Positions 17,506-25,755 of a stretch of DNA of 64,000 nt are shown one piece after another (positions within the stretch are counted from its first letter, which is position 1; each line of letters begins with the position of its first letter). A program made the translations under genes and the position numbers. The notes under the pieces are model-generated. The model was not told where the DNA came from and did no database searches. It saw only the letters and a program-made list of their open reading frames with translations. Source of the DNA: Alphaproteobacteria bacterium (GTDB taxonomy: Bacteria > Pseudomonadota > Alphaproteobacteria > JAEULC01); NCBI GenBank assembly GCA_023150455.1, contig JAKLKW010000006.1:1-64000 (forward strand), in the 5' to 3' direction.

Positions 17506-18171
17506 ATGGCGCGCGGCCTTGCCTTCGACATCTCGCACCTGCTGGCCGGCGGCATGGTGCTCTTGAGCTTCGCGCTGCTCTACCAGGACCGCATGTTCAG
17601 CCTTCTGCGCATCTACGCGCTGCACGCCCTGGTGCTGTCGCTGTCGGTGGCCTGGCAGGCCTGGGTCCAGGGCGCGCCGCATCTCTACGTGACCGCGACC
17701 ATCGCCCTGGCGTTCAAGGCGATCGTGATCCCGGTGGCGCTGCACCGCATCGTGGTGCGGCTCGGCATTCACCGAACGATCGAAACCGTGGTCGGCGTCG
17801 GCCCCACCATCCTGTTCGGCCTCGGCCTCGTCGGGCTGTCGGTCGCGGTGATCCTGCCGGTGACGGCGGAATCCGACGCGCTGGCGCGCGAGGACCTGGC
17901 CTTCGCGCTGTCGGTCGTGCTGCTCGGCCTCCTGATGATGATCACGCGCCGCAACGCCGTCAGCCAGATCGTCGGCTTCATGTCGCTGGAGAACGGCCTG
18001 GTCCTGGCCGCGACCGGCGCGAAGGGCATGCCGCTCGTGGTCGAGATATCGGTGGCGTTCTCGATCCTGATCGCCTTCATCGTCATCGGCATCGTGCTGT
18101 TCCGCATCCGCGAGCGCTTCGACACGGTCGACATCCACGCGCTCGACAGCTTCCGCGGAGAGCGCCGATGA
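17506..18171 (+). CDS. hyfE: Hydrogenase-4 component E-like membrane subunit (HyfE)
   Basis: A 221-residue hydrophobic protein matching HyfE, whose C-terminal half resembles NuoK. The segment ITRRNAVSQIVGFMSLENGLVLAATGAKGMP carries the glutamate of the NuoK-like channel. It lies four bases after hyfC and its stop overlaps the next start in an ATGA junction, so the genes are translationally coupled. It is predicted to be an integral inner-membrane part of the ion-translocating arm. Confidence 0.9.
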   Translation: MARGLAFDISHLLAGGMVLLSFALLYQDRMFSLLRIYALHALVLSLSVAWQAWVQGAPHLYVTATIALAFKAIVIPVALHRIVVRLGIHRTIETVVGVGPTILFGLGLVGLSVAVILPVTAESDALAREDLAFALSVVLLGLLMMITRRNAVSQIVGFMSLENGLVLAATGAKGMPLVVEISVAFSILIAFIVIGIVLFRIRERFDTVDIHALDSFRGERR

Positions 18172-19637
18172 TCGAGCTCACGCCGCTGGATATCCTGGGC
18201 GAGGCGATCGTCGTCACGATCCTGGTGGTGCCGGCGTTCTTTGCGGGCCTGCTGGCGCTGCTGCCGGGCTACCGCCTGACGGCGCGGCTCAACGTGGCGG
18301 CGGCCTTCGTCAACTTCGCCATGGCCATGCTGCTGTTCGTGGCGCGGCCGACGCCCGGCCTCTACCTGCTGGTCGACGACCTCAACGTCTCGTTCATCGT
18401 GCTGACCACGTTCGTCGCCTTCACCACCTCGGCCTTCAGCGCCAGCTACATCGCGCACGAGCTCGAGATCGGGCGGTTGACGCCGACCTATCTGCGCTTC
18501 TACCACGCCATGTACCAGGTGCTGATGTTCGCCATGAACCTGGCGCTGGTGGCCAACAATATCGGGCTCATGTGGGTGGCGATCGAGCTGGCGACGCTAA
18601 CCACCGTGCTGATGGTCGGCATCTACCGCACGCACGAGGCGCTGGAAGCGGCGTGGAAGTACTTCATCCTCGGCAGCGTCGGCATCGCGCTCGCGCTGTT
18701 CGGCACCATCCTGGTCTACCTGGCCGCGCGCCCGATCATCGGCCAGGGGCTCGACGCCATGGCGTGGGACCGCATGCTGCGCGCGGCGCACGGCTTCGAC
18801 CCGGTGCTGCTCAACCTCGCCTTCGTGTTCCTGCTGCTGGGCTACGGCACCAAGGTCGGCCTCGCGCCGCTCCACGCCTGGCTGCCGGACGCCCATGCCG
18901 AGGGCCCGACGCCGATCTCGGCCGTGCTGTCGGGCCTGCTGCTCAACGTGGCGCTCTATGCGGTGCTGCGCTTCAAGATGCTGCTGGCGGCCAATGTCGA
19001 CGCGCTCGCGCCCGGGCCGTTGATGGTGGCGATGGGCCTGGTTTCCACCGTCTTCGCCGCCTTCATGCTGTACCGCCGGCGCGACATCAAGCGCATGTTC
19101 GCGTATTCGTCGATCGAGCACATGGGCATCATCACCTTCGCCTTCGGCATGGGCGGGGCGCTCGCCAACTTCGCCGGCCTGCTGCACATGACCATGCACA
19201 GCCTGACCAAGTCGGCGATCTTCTTCGCGGTCGGGCACATCTCGCAGGTCAAGGGCACGCAGAAGATCGCCGACATCCGCGGCCTGACCGAAAGCCATCC
19301 GGTGCTGGGCTGGGGCCTGGTCCTGGGCGTGGTCGCCATCGCCGGCATGCCGCCGCTCGGCATCTTCATGAGCGAGTTCCTGATCGTCAGCTCCACTTTC
19401 GCCCGCGCGCCCGGCCTGGCGCTGCTGCTGGTGGCGGGACTGGTGATCGGCTTCGGCGCGCTGCTGCTGCGGCTGCAGGGCGTGGCGTTCGGCCCTCCGG
19501 CCGGCGGCCGGGCGCCGGTCGAGGCGTCCTACGTGCCGATGTTCGCGCACCTGGCGCTGGTGGCCATGGCCGGCATCTACCTGCCGGAGCCGCTCGTGCG
19601 CTGGTTCCAGAACGTCGCCGCGCTGCTGGGCGGGTAG
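18168..19637 (+). CDS. hyfF: Hydrogenase-4 subunit F-like proton-pumping membrane subunit (HyfF)
   Basis: A 489-residue second antiporter-like subunit (NuoN/MrpD type), in the HyfF branch. It contains LGYGTKVGLAPLHAWLPDAHAEGPTPISAVLSG near residue 225, the lysine-bearing RRRDIKRMFAYSSIEHMGII near 303 and MHSLTKSAIFFAVG. With HyfB this gives two antiporter modules; no HyfD gene is present, so the complex would be smaller than E. coli hydrogenase 4. The gene is coupled to hyfE by ATGA and leads into the large-subunit gene after one base. Confidence 0.9.
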   Translation: MIELTPLDILGEAIVVTILVVPAFFAGLLALLPGYRLTARLNVAAAFVNFAMAMLLFVARPTPGLYLLVDDLNVSFIVLTTFVAFTTSAFSASYIAHELEIGRLTPTYLRFYHAMYQVLMFAMNLALVANNIGLMWVAIELATLTTVLMVGIYRTHEALEAAWKYFILGSVGIALALFGTILVYLAARPIIGQGLDAMAWDRMLRAAHGFDPVLLNLAFVFLLLGYGTKVGLAPLHAWLPDAHAEGPTPISAVLSGLLLNVALYAVLRFKMLLAANVDALAPGPLMVAMGLVSTVFAAFMLYRRRDIKRMFAYSSIEHMGIITFAFGMGGALANFAGLLHMTMHSLTKSAIFFAVGHISQVKGTQKIADIRGLTESHPVLGWGLVLGVVAIAGMPPLGIFMSEFLIVSSTFARAPGLALLLVAGLVIGFGALLLRLQGVAFGPPAGGRAPVEASYVPMFAHLALVAMAGIYLPEPLVRWFQNVAALLGG

Positions 19638-19638
19638 G

Positions 19639-21156
19639 ATGGCGGCGATGGCGGAGCGGGCGTCCCTCAAGCTGATCGACACCCTGGTGGCAGCCGGCGG
19701 CGCGCCGGTCGCAAGTCACCGGCCGTGGCCGCGCTATGTGCTGGACGCGGCCGGATGGCAGAAGCTCGTCGAAGGGCTCGGCGCGGCGCCGCATTGGGCC
19801 CTGCTCGACCTCTGGGGCGAGCCGGACGCGGTGCATGCGGCGCTGTACGACGAGAGCGCCCAGGCCATCGCCGTCGCATCGCTTTCCTGTCCCGACCGTC
19901 GCTTTCCCACGCTGTCCGCCGTGCGCCCCGCGGCCGGTCGGATGGAGCGCGCGGCGCGCGACCTGTTCGCGCTCGACGCGCACGATGCGATCGACAAGCG
20001 GCCCTGGCTCGACCACGGCCGCTGGCCGGTCGGCGGCGCGCACGCGAAGGCGCCGTACAACTTCCTGCCGGTGGAAGGCGAGGGCTTGCACGTCATCCCG
20101 GTCGGCCCGGTGCATGCCGGCATTATCGAGCCCGGCCATTTCCGCTTCACCGCCAGCGGCGAGACGGTCGTGCGGCTGGAAGAGCGGCTCGGCTACGTGC
20201 ACAAGGGCATCGAGGGTCTGATGGCGGGAAAGACCCCGGCCGAGGCGGCGCGGTTCGCGGCGCGCGTTTCGGGCGACAGCGCGGTCGCGCATTCGCTCGC
20301 CTTCGCCCGCGCGGTCGAGGCCGCGCTCGAGGCGGAGCCGCCGCCGCGCGCCATCTGGCTGCGCGCGCTGATGGCCGAGCTCGAGCGCATCGCCAACCAT
20401 CTCGGCGATTTCGGCGCCGTGTGCAACGACGTGGCCTTCACGTTCATCCACGCCAAGTGCGGCGAGCTGCGCGAGCATTGCCTGCGCGCCGCCGACCAGG
20501 GCTTCGGCCATCGCCTGATGATGGACTGCATCGTGCCCGGCGGCGTCGTGCGCGATCTCGACCCCGGCGCCGTCGGCGGCCTGCAGGCGCTGATCGCCGA
20601 GCTGAAGCGCGACCTGCCGCTCTTGTCGCAGCTCTACGACGCCAAGGCCTCGCTGCAGGACCGCACCGTGGGCACGGGCCGCGTCACCTCGGACTTCGTC
20701 AACCGCTTCGCCGCCGGCGGCTTCATCGGGCGGGCCACGGGGCGCGGCTTCGACGCGAGACGGCACCCGGGCTATGCGCCCTATGGCGACCTCGCGTTCG
20801 ATGTGCCGGTGCTCGAGGACGGCGATGTCAACGCGCGCGTCTGGATCCGCATCCACGAAATCGAGCAGAGCCTGAAGCTGCTTGAGCAGATCCTGGCCAA
20901 GCTGCCGGCCGGGCCGCTTGCCGTCGAGCTGCCCGCGCGCGGCGGCGAGGGCATGGCGATGGTCGAAGGGTTCCGGGGCGAGGCGATCTGCTGGGTCCGG
21001 CTCGACGCGGCCGGCCGTGTCGCCCGCGCGCGGCCGCGCGACCCGTCCTGGCTGCAATGGCCGCTGCTCGAAGCCGCCATCCTCGACAACATCGTCGGCG
21101 ACTTCCCGGTCTGCAACAAGTCGTTCAACTGCTCGTACTCGGGACACGACCTGTGA
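19639..21156 (+). CDS. Hydrogenase large subunit-like protein without the N-terminal NiFe cysteines (HyfG/NuoCD-like, Ehr type)
   Basis: A 505-residue protein. The N-terminal third resembles NuoC/HycE (PLSAVRPAAGRMERAARDLF-type region) and the remainder NuoD/[NiFe] large subunits. In true [NiFe] hydrogenases the N-terminal motif is RxCGxC; here the same place reads R209-V-S211-G-D-S214, so both cysteines are serine. The C-terminus ends DFPVCNKSFNCSYSGHDL, with C492 and C498 spaced C-x5-C instead of C-x2-C. A standard nickel site therefore cannot form. This is the hallmark of Ehr (energy-converting-hydrogenase-related) complexes, whose reaction is unknown. The partner genes are intact. Confidence 0.88.
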   Translation: MAAMAERASLKLIDTLVAAGGAPVASHRPWPRYVLDAAGWQKLVEGLGAAPHWALLDLWGEPDAVHAALYDESAQAIAVASLSCPDRRFPTLSAVRPAAGRMERAARDLFALDAHDAIDKRPWLDHGRWPVGGAHAKAPYNFLPVEGEGLHVIPVGPVHAGIIEPGHFRFTASGETVVRLEERLGYVHKGIEGLMAGKTPAEAARFAARVSGDSAVAHSLAFARAVEAALEAEPPPRAIWLRALMAELERIANHLGDFGAVCNDVAFTFIHAKCGELREHCLRAADQGFGHRLMMDCIVPGGVVRDLDPGAVGGLQALIAELKRDLPLLSQLYDAKASLQDRTVGTGRVTSDFVNRFAAGGFIGRATGRGFDARRHPGYAPYGDLAFDVPVLEDGDVNARVWIRIHEIEQSLKLLEQILAKLPAGPLAVELPARGGEGMAMVEGFRGEAICWVRLDAAGRVARARPRDPSWLQWPLLEAAILDNIVGDFPVCNKSFNCSYSGHDL

Positions 21157-21179
21157 GTGCGAAAATGACAAGATTCACT

Positions 21180-21286
21180 ACAGAGACACGGAGGCACAGA
21201 GCGAAGAGGGAAGAGAAGTCTTCTTGCGCGGCAAAGCCGCGCTACCACGCCCTCCTGTCTTCTTCTCTGTGCCTCTGTGTCTCTGT
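21180..21286. repeat. Intergenic inverted repeat with tandem 8-bp units (ACAGAG type)
   Basis: The left arm (21180-21201) and right arm (21265-21286) are inverted copies matching at 21 of 22 positions. Each arm is a tandem of short units of the form ACAGAG/CACGGAG/GCACAGAG. The 63-bp loop has a small inner hairpin, GCGCGGC with GCCGCGC. The element fills nearly all of the 154-bp gap between the large- and small-subunit genes of the Hyf-like operon. A transcript would fold into a long stem inside the operon mRNA. Confidence 0.8.
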
Positions 21287-21310
21287 GGTTGGTCTTCCTC
21301 CTGGTGCTCG

Positions 21311-21835
21311 ATGCTGAGGCTCCTCTCGCGTGCGCTGCTCGGCGGTCCGGTGACGGAGGCGTCGCCGGGGCCGGACCCGGAGGGCTTGAGCGAGCTGGCG
21401 CGGCGGCTGCAGGGCGCGACGCGGGCACGGCTCGGCCGGTCGCTGATGATCCGCGAGGTCGACGCCGGCAGCTGCAACGGCTGCGAGCTGGAGCTGCATG
21501 CCCTCGGCAACCCGGTCTACGACGTCGAGCGCTTCGGCATCCGCTTCGTCGCTTCGCCGCGTCATGCCGACGTGCTGCTGGTCACCGGCCCGGTCACGAC
21601 CAACATGGCCGAGGCGCTGGAACGGACCTGGCGCGCGACGCCCGCGCCGAAATGGGTGGTCGCCGTCGGCGATTGCGCGATCGACGGCGGCTGCTTCGCC
21701 GGCAGCTATGCGGTGGCAGGCGGCGTCGACAAGGTCGTGCCGGTCGATCTGCGCATCAAGGGATGCCCGCCGCGCCCGCGCGACGTGCTCGCCGGCCTCT
21801 TGGCGCTGCTCGAAACGGTCGAAGGCAGGCGCTAG
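21311..21835 (+). CDS. NADH-quinone oxidoreductase subunit B-like / HyfI-like Fe-S subunit
   Basis: A 174-residue small subunit of the NuoB/HyfI family. The proximal [4Fe-4S] cluster ligands are present: C55 and C58 in SCNGCELE, C122 in VGDC and C152 in KGCPPRP. So electron transfer within the complex is likely even though the partner large subunit lacks the nickel site. No HyfH/NuoI-like ferredoxin subunit is encoded next to it, leaving the electron donor unclear. It is separated from the large-subunit gene by the inverted repeat and is convergent with the SapC-family gene, stops 6 bp apart. Confidence 0.9.
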   Translation: MLRLLSRALLGGPVTEASPGPDPEGLSELARRLQGATRARLGRSLMIREVDAGSCNGCELELHALGNPVYDVERFGIRFVASPRHADVLLVTGPVTTNMAEALERTWRATPAPKWVVAVGDCAIDGGCFAGSYAVAGGVDKVVPVDLRIKGCPPRPRDVLAGLLALLETVEGRR

Positions 21836-21841
21836 CCGCGC

Positions 21842-22675
21842 TCAGACGATCACCTCTTCCGTCGCCGCCGCGCTGCCCAGCTTGCGCCGGGCGATGCCGG
21901 CGAACTGACCGACCGAGAACAGATGCAGATAGATCGCGCCCAGCCATCCCGGCTTGCGCCAGGAGAGGAAGGTCGCGTCGGGCACATCGGCGAGCTTGCG
22001 CTCGTCGACTGTCATGAATCCGCGCCAGGCCAGCCGCGGCGCGTTGCCGTCGCGGGCCTGCACCGTGCGCTCGGCCAGCACGCCGGCGTCGACCAGCGCC
22101 TGGACGAAGCGCGTCGTTGCGGCCGCGTCGCGGTGGAAGCGGCGGCAGAACTCCAACGCCTCCTTGGTCAGGGCCGTTGGCTCGCCGCCCTCGAACAGTT
22201 TCTCGCCATCGCTCGTGCCGAGCCGGTCGGAGCCGACATCGACGAACACGGCGATGCGATCGTCCGCGCCGGCCGCGCCGGTGATGAAGGGGTAGCGGCG
22301 GAAATAGGCCGGGATGTACGTATCGGCCTGCCAGCGCCCGTCGGCGCCGACGAACAGGTTCTCGTCGGGATCCGACCCCAGAATCGCCGCGATCGAGGGC
22401 GGCTGCCCCGGCGGCCCGGCCAGGAACACGATCGGATAGTGGCGCGCCGCGGCCGGGAATTCGGACAGGGTGATCGGCGCGACGCCGGTCTTGCGGAACG
22501 CCGACATGTCGGCACGGTCGCGCAGCCTGAGCGAACCATGGCGCTTCGGATCCAGCGGCTCGGGCCGCACATAGAGGACGGGTAGGACAGGCGGCGGCGC
22601 GGACGTGGCCGGCGCCGCCTCTCCGTTCGGGCCGGACGCGGCGTTCGACTCGCCGGGCTGCTTGCGCTTGGCCAT
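21842..22675 (-). CDS. SapC family protein
   Basis: A 277-residue protein of the SapC family, with the pattern PVLYVRPEPLDPKRHGSLRL, then FLAGPPGQPPSIAAILG and QADTYIPAYFRRYPF. The family takes its name from a protein linked to S-layer export in Campylobacter, but its role in alphaproteobacteria is not established. The first 35 residues are low-complexity and charged. The ATG at 22675 follows from the family start MAKRK-like; a further open stretch upstream has no family similarity. It is divergent from an MFS gene, with 161 bp between the starts. Confidence 0.85.
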   Translation of the reverse strand: MAKRKQPGESNAASGPNGEAAPATSAPPPVLPVLYVRPEPLDPKRHGSLRLRDRADMSAFRKTGVAPITLSEFPAAARHYPIVFLAGPPGQPPSIAAILGSDPDENLFVGADGRWQADTYIPAYFRRYPFITGAAGADDRIAVFVDVGSDRLGTSDGEKLFEGGEPTALTKEALEFCRRFHRDAAATTRFVQALVDAGVLAERTVQARDGNAPRLAWRGFMTVDERKLADVPDATFLSWRKPGWLGAIYLHLFSVGQFAGIARRKLGSAAATEEVIV

Positions 22676-22836
22676 GTCGGTATCCCCGCCGTCCGTCGGG
22701 CATCGCCCGCTTTCCGCAAGGTGGCGCGGACGCGACAGACGCCTTCGTGTTTGGCGCTTCTCATCCCCGGGATTACCTGAAATGCTGCCTTGCGTCCACG
22801 CGTACGCCCCGAGCGGCAGCCCGGTTAAGGTCCTCG

Positions 22837-24144
22837 ATGTCTCCCCGCCATGACCAGCCACGCCTGCCCGTCGTGTTCCGGCCCATCAAGCAGGTCCTGC
22901 TCGGCGTCGTGCTCATGGAGCTGGCGTTGGGCGCGGTCGGCCCGCTGATCGGCGTCCAGCTGGTCCAGCGCGACGTCGCCACCGGGCTGATCGGCGTGGT
23001 GACGTCGGCCTATTTCGTGGGGTTCCTCGCCGGCTCGCTCACCTGCCACCGCGTGATCGACCGGGTCGGCCATATCCGCGCCTTCTGCGTGTTCGCCGTC
23101 ATCGCCACGAACGCCACGCTGCTGCACATCCTGCTCGAGCCGCCCTGGGCCTGGATCGCCTTGCGCGCCGTCACCGGCTACTCGCTGGCCGGTAAGTTCC
23201 TGGTGATCGAAAGCTGGCTCAACGACAAGGCGACGGCCGAGACGCGCGGGCGCGTCTTCGCGATCTACCTCGTGCTGTCCTGGGGCGCCAGCGGCATCGG
23301 GCCGCTGCTGCTGAACGTCGCCGACCCGACCGGGCCGCTGCCCTTCGTCGTCGTCGCCATGGGGTTCGCCTTCGCGCTGCTGCCGATGGCGCTGACGCGC
23401 ACGGGCAATCCCGACATCGGCGGGCGCAGCCATTTCGGCGCGGCGCGGCTGTTCCAGATCTCGCCGCTCGGCGTGATCGCCTGCTTCGGCGCCGGCCTCG
23501 GCAACTCGGCCTTCTACGGCCTCGCCCCGGTCTACGTGAACGGCATCGGGCTCGCGCCCGGCCATCTTTCGGTGCTGGTGTCGGCCGCGATCCTGGGCGG
23601 GCTCTCGGCGCAATTCCCGATCGGCATGCTGGCCGACCGGTTCGGCCGGCGGCCGACCATGCTGGCGGCGCTCGGCGGCGCGCTGACGCTGGCGACGGTG
23701 CTGCTGCTGGCGCAGCCCGGATTCCCGGCGCTCATCGTGCTGTTCTTCGTCTATGGCGGCATGACCGCGCCGCTCTATGCCCTCGGCGTCGGCCAGACCA
23801 ACGACTATGTCGAGCGCCGGGACTTCGTCGCGGCCAGCGGCGGGCTTCTGTTCGCCTGGGCGCTGGGCGCCTCGGCCGGGCCCAATGTCGGTTCGTGGAT
23901 TATGGCCGGAATCGGCCCGCGCGGGCTGTTCGTCTATCTCATCCTCGTGCTCGGGCTGATCGCGGGCTTCACGCTCTACCGCATGGTCCGCCGTCCGGCG
24001 CCGCCGGTGGAGCAGCAGAGCAGGTTCGTCGGCGCCTCGCCCGAGGCCGCGCGCGCGCCGGCGCTCGACCCGCGCGGCGCGCAGGCGCCCCGCGGCTCGG
24101 ACGACCCGCGCGGCACGACGGCACCGGGTCCGGCCGACGCATGA
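22837..24144 (+). CDS. MFS transporter (sugar/drug-type, UMF1/YcaD-like)
   Basis: About 435 residues with 12 predicted membrane helices. Typical MFS loops are DRVGHIRAFCVFAVIA (helix 2-3) and LADRFGRRPTMLAALGG (helix 8-9), and VIESWLNDKA in helix 5 resembles YcaD-type transporters. The C-terminal 50 residues are an Ala/Pro/Arg-rich tail with repeated PRG steps. ATG 22837 is preceded by a TAAGG ribosome site. Its stop overlaps the next gene's ATG, so it is coupled to the DMT transporter. The substrate is unknown. Confidence 0.85.
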   Translation: MSPRHDQPRLPVVFRPIKQVLLGVVLMELALGAVGPLIGVQLVQRDVATGLIGVVTSAYFVGFLAGSLTCHRVIDRVGHIRAFCVFAVIATNATLLHILLEPPWAWIALRAVTGYSLAGKFLVIESWLNDKATAETRGRVFAIYLVLSWGASGIGPLLLNVADPTGPLPFVVVAMGFAFALLPMALTRTGNPDIGGRSHFGAARLFQISPLGVIACFGAGLGNSAFYGLAPVYVNGIGLAPGHLSVLVSAAILGGLSAQFPIGMLADRFGRRPTMLAALGGALTLATVLLLAQPGFPALIVLFFVYGGMTAPLYALGVGQTNDYVERRDFVAASGGLLFAWALGASAGPNVGSWIMAGIGPRGLFVYLILVLGLIAGFTLYRMVRRPAPPVEQQSRFVGASPEAARAPALDPRGAQAPRGSDDPRGTTAPGPADA

Positions 24145-25043
24145 CGCGTCCGCCCGCCGCGTCGCCGATCCTCGGCATCGGGCTGATGGTGCTGACCGTC
24201 AACTTGTTCGTCACCATGGATGCCGTCGCCAAGTATCTGAGCCTGTTCCTGCCCGTGCTGCAGATCGTCTGGGCGCGCAACGTGTTCGCCATCGCCTGCA
24301 CCCTGCCGGTGCTGCGCGGGCAACGTCCGGGGATCTCCTTGCGCAGCGCCCGTCCGGGGCTGCAGCTCGTGCGCTCCGGCCTGCTGCTGGCCTCGACCTT
24401 CTTCTTCTTCTCGGCGATCCAGCACATTCCGCTCGCCGACGCCAATGCCATCAGCTTCGTCTCGCCCCTGCTGGTCACGGCGCTGTCCGTGCCCTTCCTC
24501 GGCGAACAGGTCGGCATCCGCCGCTGGGCCGCGGTCGTGGTCGGGTTCGTCGGCGCGCTGATCATCATCCGCCCCGGCGCGTCGGGCATGCAGGCCGCGT
24601 CGCTCCTGGCGCTCGGCTCGTCCTTCTGCTTCGCCTTCTACCAGATCGCGACGCGCGTCCTGGCCTCGAGCGACAATGCGCTCACCACCGCGCTCTACTC
24701 GCCGCTCGTGGGCGCGATCGCGACCAGCCTCGTCATGCCGTTCGTCTGGGTCTCTCCCACGCCGACGCAATGGGCCTTCCTTGTCACGGTCGGCGCGCTG
24801 GGCGGCTTGAGCCACTTCGTCTTCATCAAGGCCTACGAGAAGGCGCCGCCGTCGATGCTGGCTCCCTTCTCCTACACGCAGCTCATCTGGTCGGTGACGC
24901 TCGGCTACATCCTGTTCGACAACCTGCCCGACCGCTGGACCCTCCTCGGTGCAGCGACCGTCGTCACCAGCGGGCTCTACACGCTCTATCGCGAAAGCGT
25001 GCGGCGGCGGGCGGTCAAGGCGTCCAGAGCATCAGGAACCTGA
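24141..25043 (+). CDS. DMT family transporter (EamA domain)
   Basis: A 300-residue drug/metabolite transporter with ten predicted helices arranged as two EamA repeats. The first repeat ends around FLGEQVGIRRWAAVVVGFVGALIIIRPG, and the second ends with ILFDNLPDRWTLLGAATVVTSGLYTLYRE; these paired endings are the clearest family sign. It probably exports a small metabolite. Its start overlaps the MFS stop (ATGA). It is convergent with the toxin gene; the coding ends overlap by 12 bp. Confidence 0.88.
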   Translation: MTRPPAASPILGIGLMVLTVNLFVTMDAVAKYLSLFLPVLQIVWARNVFAIACTLPVLRGQRPGISLRSARPGLQLVRSGLLLASTFFFFSAIQHIPLADANAISFVSPLLVTALSVPFLGEQVGIRRWAAVVVGFVGALIIIRPGASGMQAASLLALGSSFCFAFYQIATRVLASSDNALTTALYSPLVGAIATSLVMPFVWVSPTPTQWAFLVTVGALGGLSHFVFIKAYEKAPPSMLAPFSYTQLIWSVTLGYILFDNLPDRWTLLGAATVVTSGLYTLYRESVRRRAVKASRASGT

Positions 25044-25361
25044 CCAGTCCGCCCTCGCTTCATGCAGCGCACGCGCGAAAACCTGGCCACCGTAGACGAT
25101 CCGAACGATCTCCACCTTGCTCCTCGCCACGCGAAAGACGATCGTCACGCGCCGCTCGAACCCCATTGTTCGCAGACCGCGGCCGATGTCATCGCGCCGC
25201 GTGCCACGCTCGGGAAAGGTCTCCAGCGACTTGCAGGCTGCCTCGATGCGGCCGATATAGGCGTCGGCGACAGCCAACCCCGCTTCCGCGACGATGTAGC
25301 TATGCAGTGCGAACAGATCGCCTTCCGCCTTGGGCCGGAAGACGATCTCACGTCTCTTCAT
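25032..25361 (-). CDS. parE: RelE/ParE family toxin
   Basis: A 109-residue ParE/RelE-fold protein. The N-terminal IVFRPKAEGDLFALHSYIV and the central helix with AYIGRIEAACKSLETFPERGTRRDDI are standard for ParE, as is the C-terminal strand VTIVFRVARSKVEIVRIVYGGQ. ParE toxins act on DNA gyrase; RelE relatives cleave mRNA. The paired antitoxin is of ParD type, which favours the gyrase role. Its start overlaps the antitoxin stop by 14 bp, antitoxin first. Its own 3' end overlaps the 3' end of the transporter gene, suggesting the pair was inserted right behind it. Confidence 0.88.
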   Translation of the reverse strand: MKRREIVFRPKAEGDLFALHSYIVAEAGLAVADAYIGRIEAACKSLETFPERGTRRDDIGRGLRTMGFERRVTIVFRVARSKVEIVRIVYGGQVFARALHEARADWSGS

Positions 25362-25629
25362 TCCGCTCGGCCTTCACCAGCGCCGCGTGATGCTTGCGCA
25401 ACCGACGGAAGACATCCCGGGCGGGCACGCTCGGACGGGGATCTGCAATGGCCTCGGCGACGCGCTGGCGCAGCAACTCGGTCAGTGCCGCTTCCTCGCG
25501 ATCAAGCGCGCGTACGGCAGCGCGAATGACCTCGCTTGCAGAGGCATAGTCGCCGGACTTGACCCGGGCTTCGACGCGCTCCTGAAGCTCGCCGAGCGTG
25601 ACGGTGATCGGGCGGCTTGTGCGAGCCAT
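25348..25629 (-). CDS. parD: ParD-like antitoxin (ribbon-helix-helix, CC2985 type)
   Basis: A 93-residue antitoxin. The N-terminal strand RPITVTLGELQERVEARVKSG and the helices SASEVIRAAVRALDREE form the ribbon-helix-helix DNA-binding unit. The remaining C-terminal part would wrap the toxin. I use the ATG at 25629, which starts exactly at the MARTSRPITVTL domain edge; nine more codons are open upstream. The perfect inverted repeat at 25660-25674 lies about 30 bp upstream and is a likely autoregulatory operator. Confidence 0.87.
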   Translation of the reverse strand: MARTSRPITVTLGELQERVEARVKSGDYASASEVIRAAVRALDREEAALTELLRQRVAEAIADPRPSVPARDVFRRLRKHHAALVKAERNEET

Positions 25630-25659
25630 GAACGGCCCTCCAACGGCAGTTCGCACTTA

Positions 25660-25674
25660 TATGACAACGTCATA
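25660..25674. promoter_or_regulatory. Candidate operator of the toxin-antitoxin pair
   Basis: TATGAC and GTCATA form a perfect inverted repeat around AAC, about 30 bp upstream of the antitoxin start. Ribbon-helix-helix antitoxins commonly repress their own operon through such short palindromes. The surrounding sequence is AT-rich compared with the window and is the right place for a promoter. Confidence 0.55.
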
Positions 25675-25755
25675 CTAGCGATGCCGCTTCGCGCCGGCAA
25701 GCGCACCGGAGATGCTGCGCCTCGGTGCGGCAACTGTTGTCGGCGCGTCTTTGCC

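Noticed and set aside
14530..21835. A functional hydrogen-evolving hydrogenase 4
   Set aside because: Both N-terminal nickel-site cysteines are serine and the C-terminal pair has the wrong spacing; no maturation (hyp) genes, HyfA or HyfH are present.
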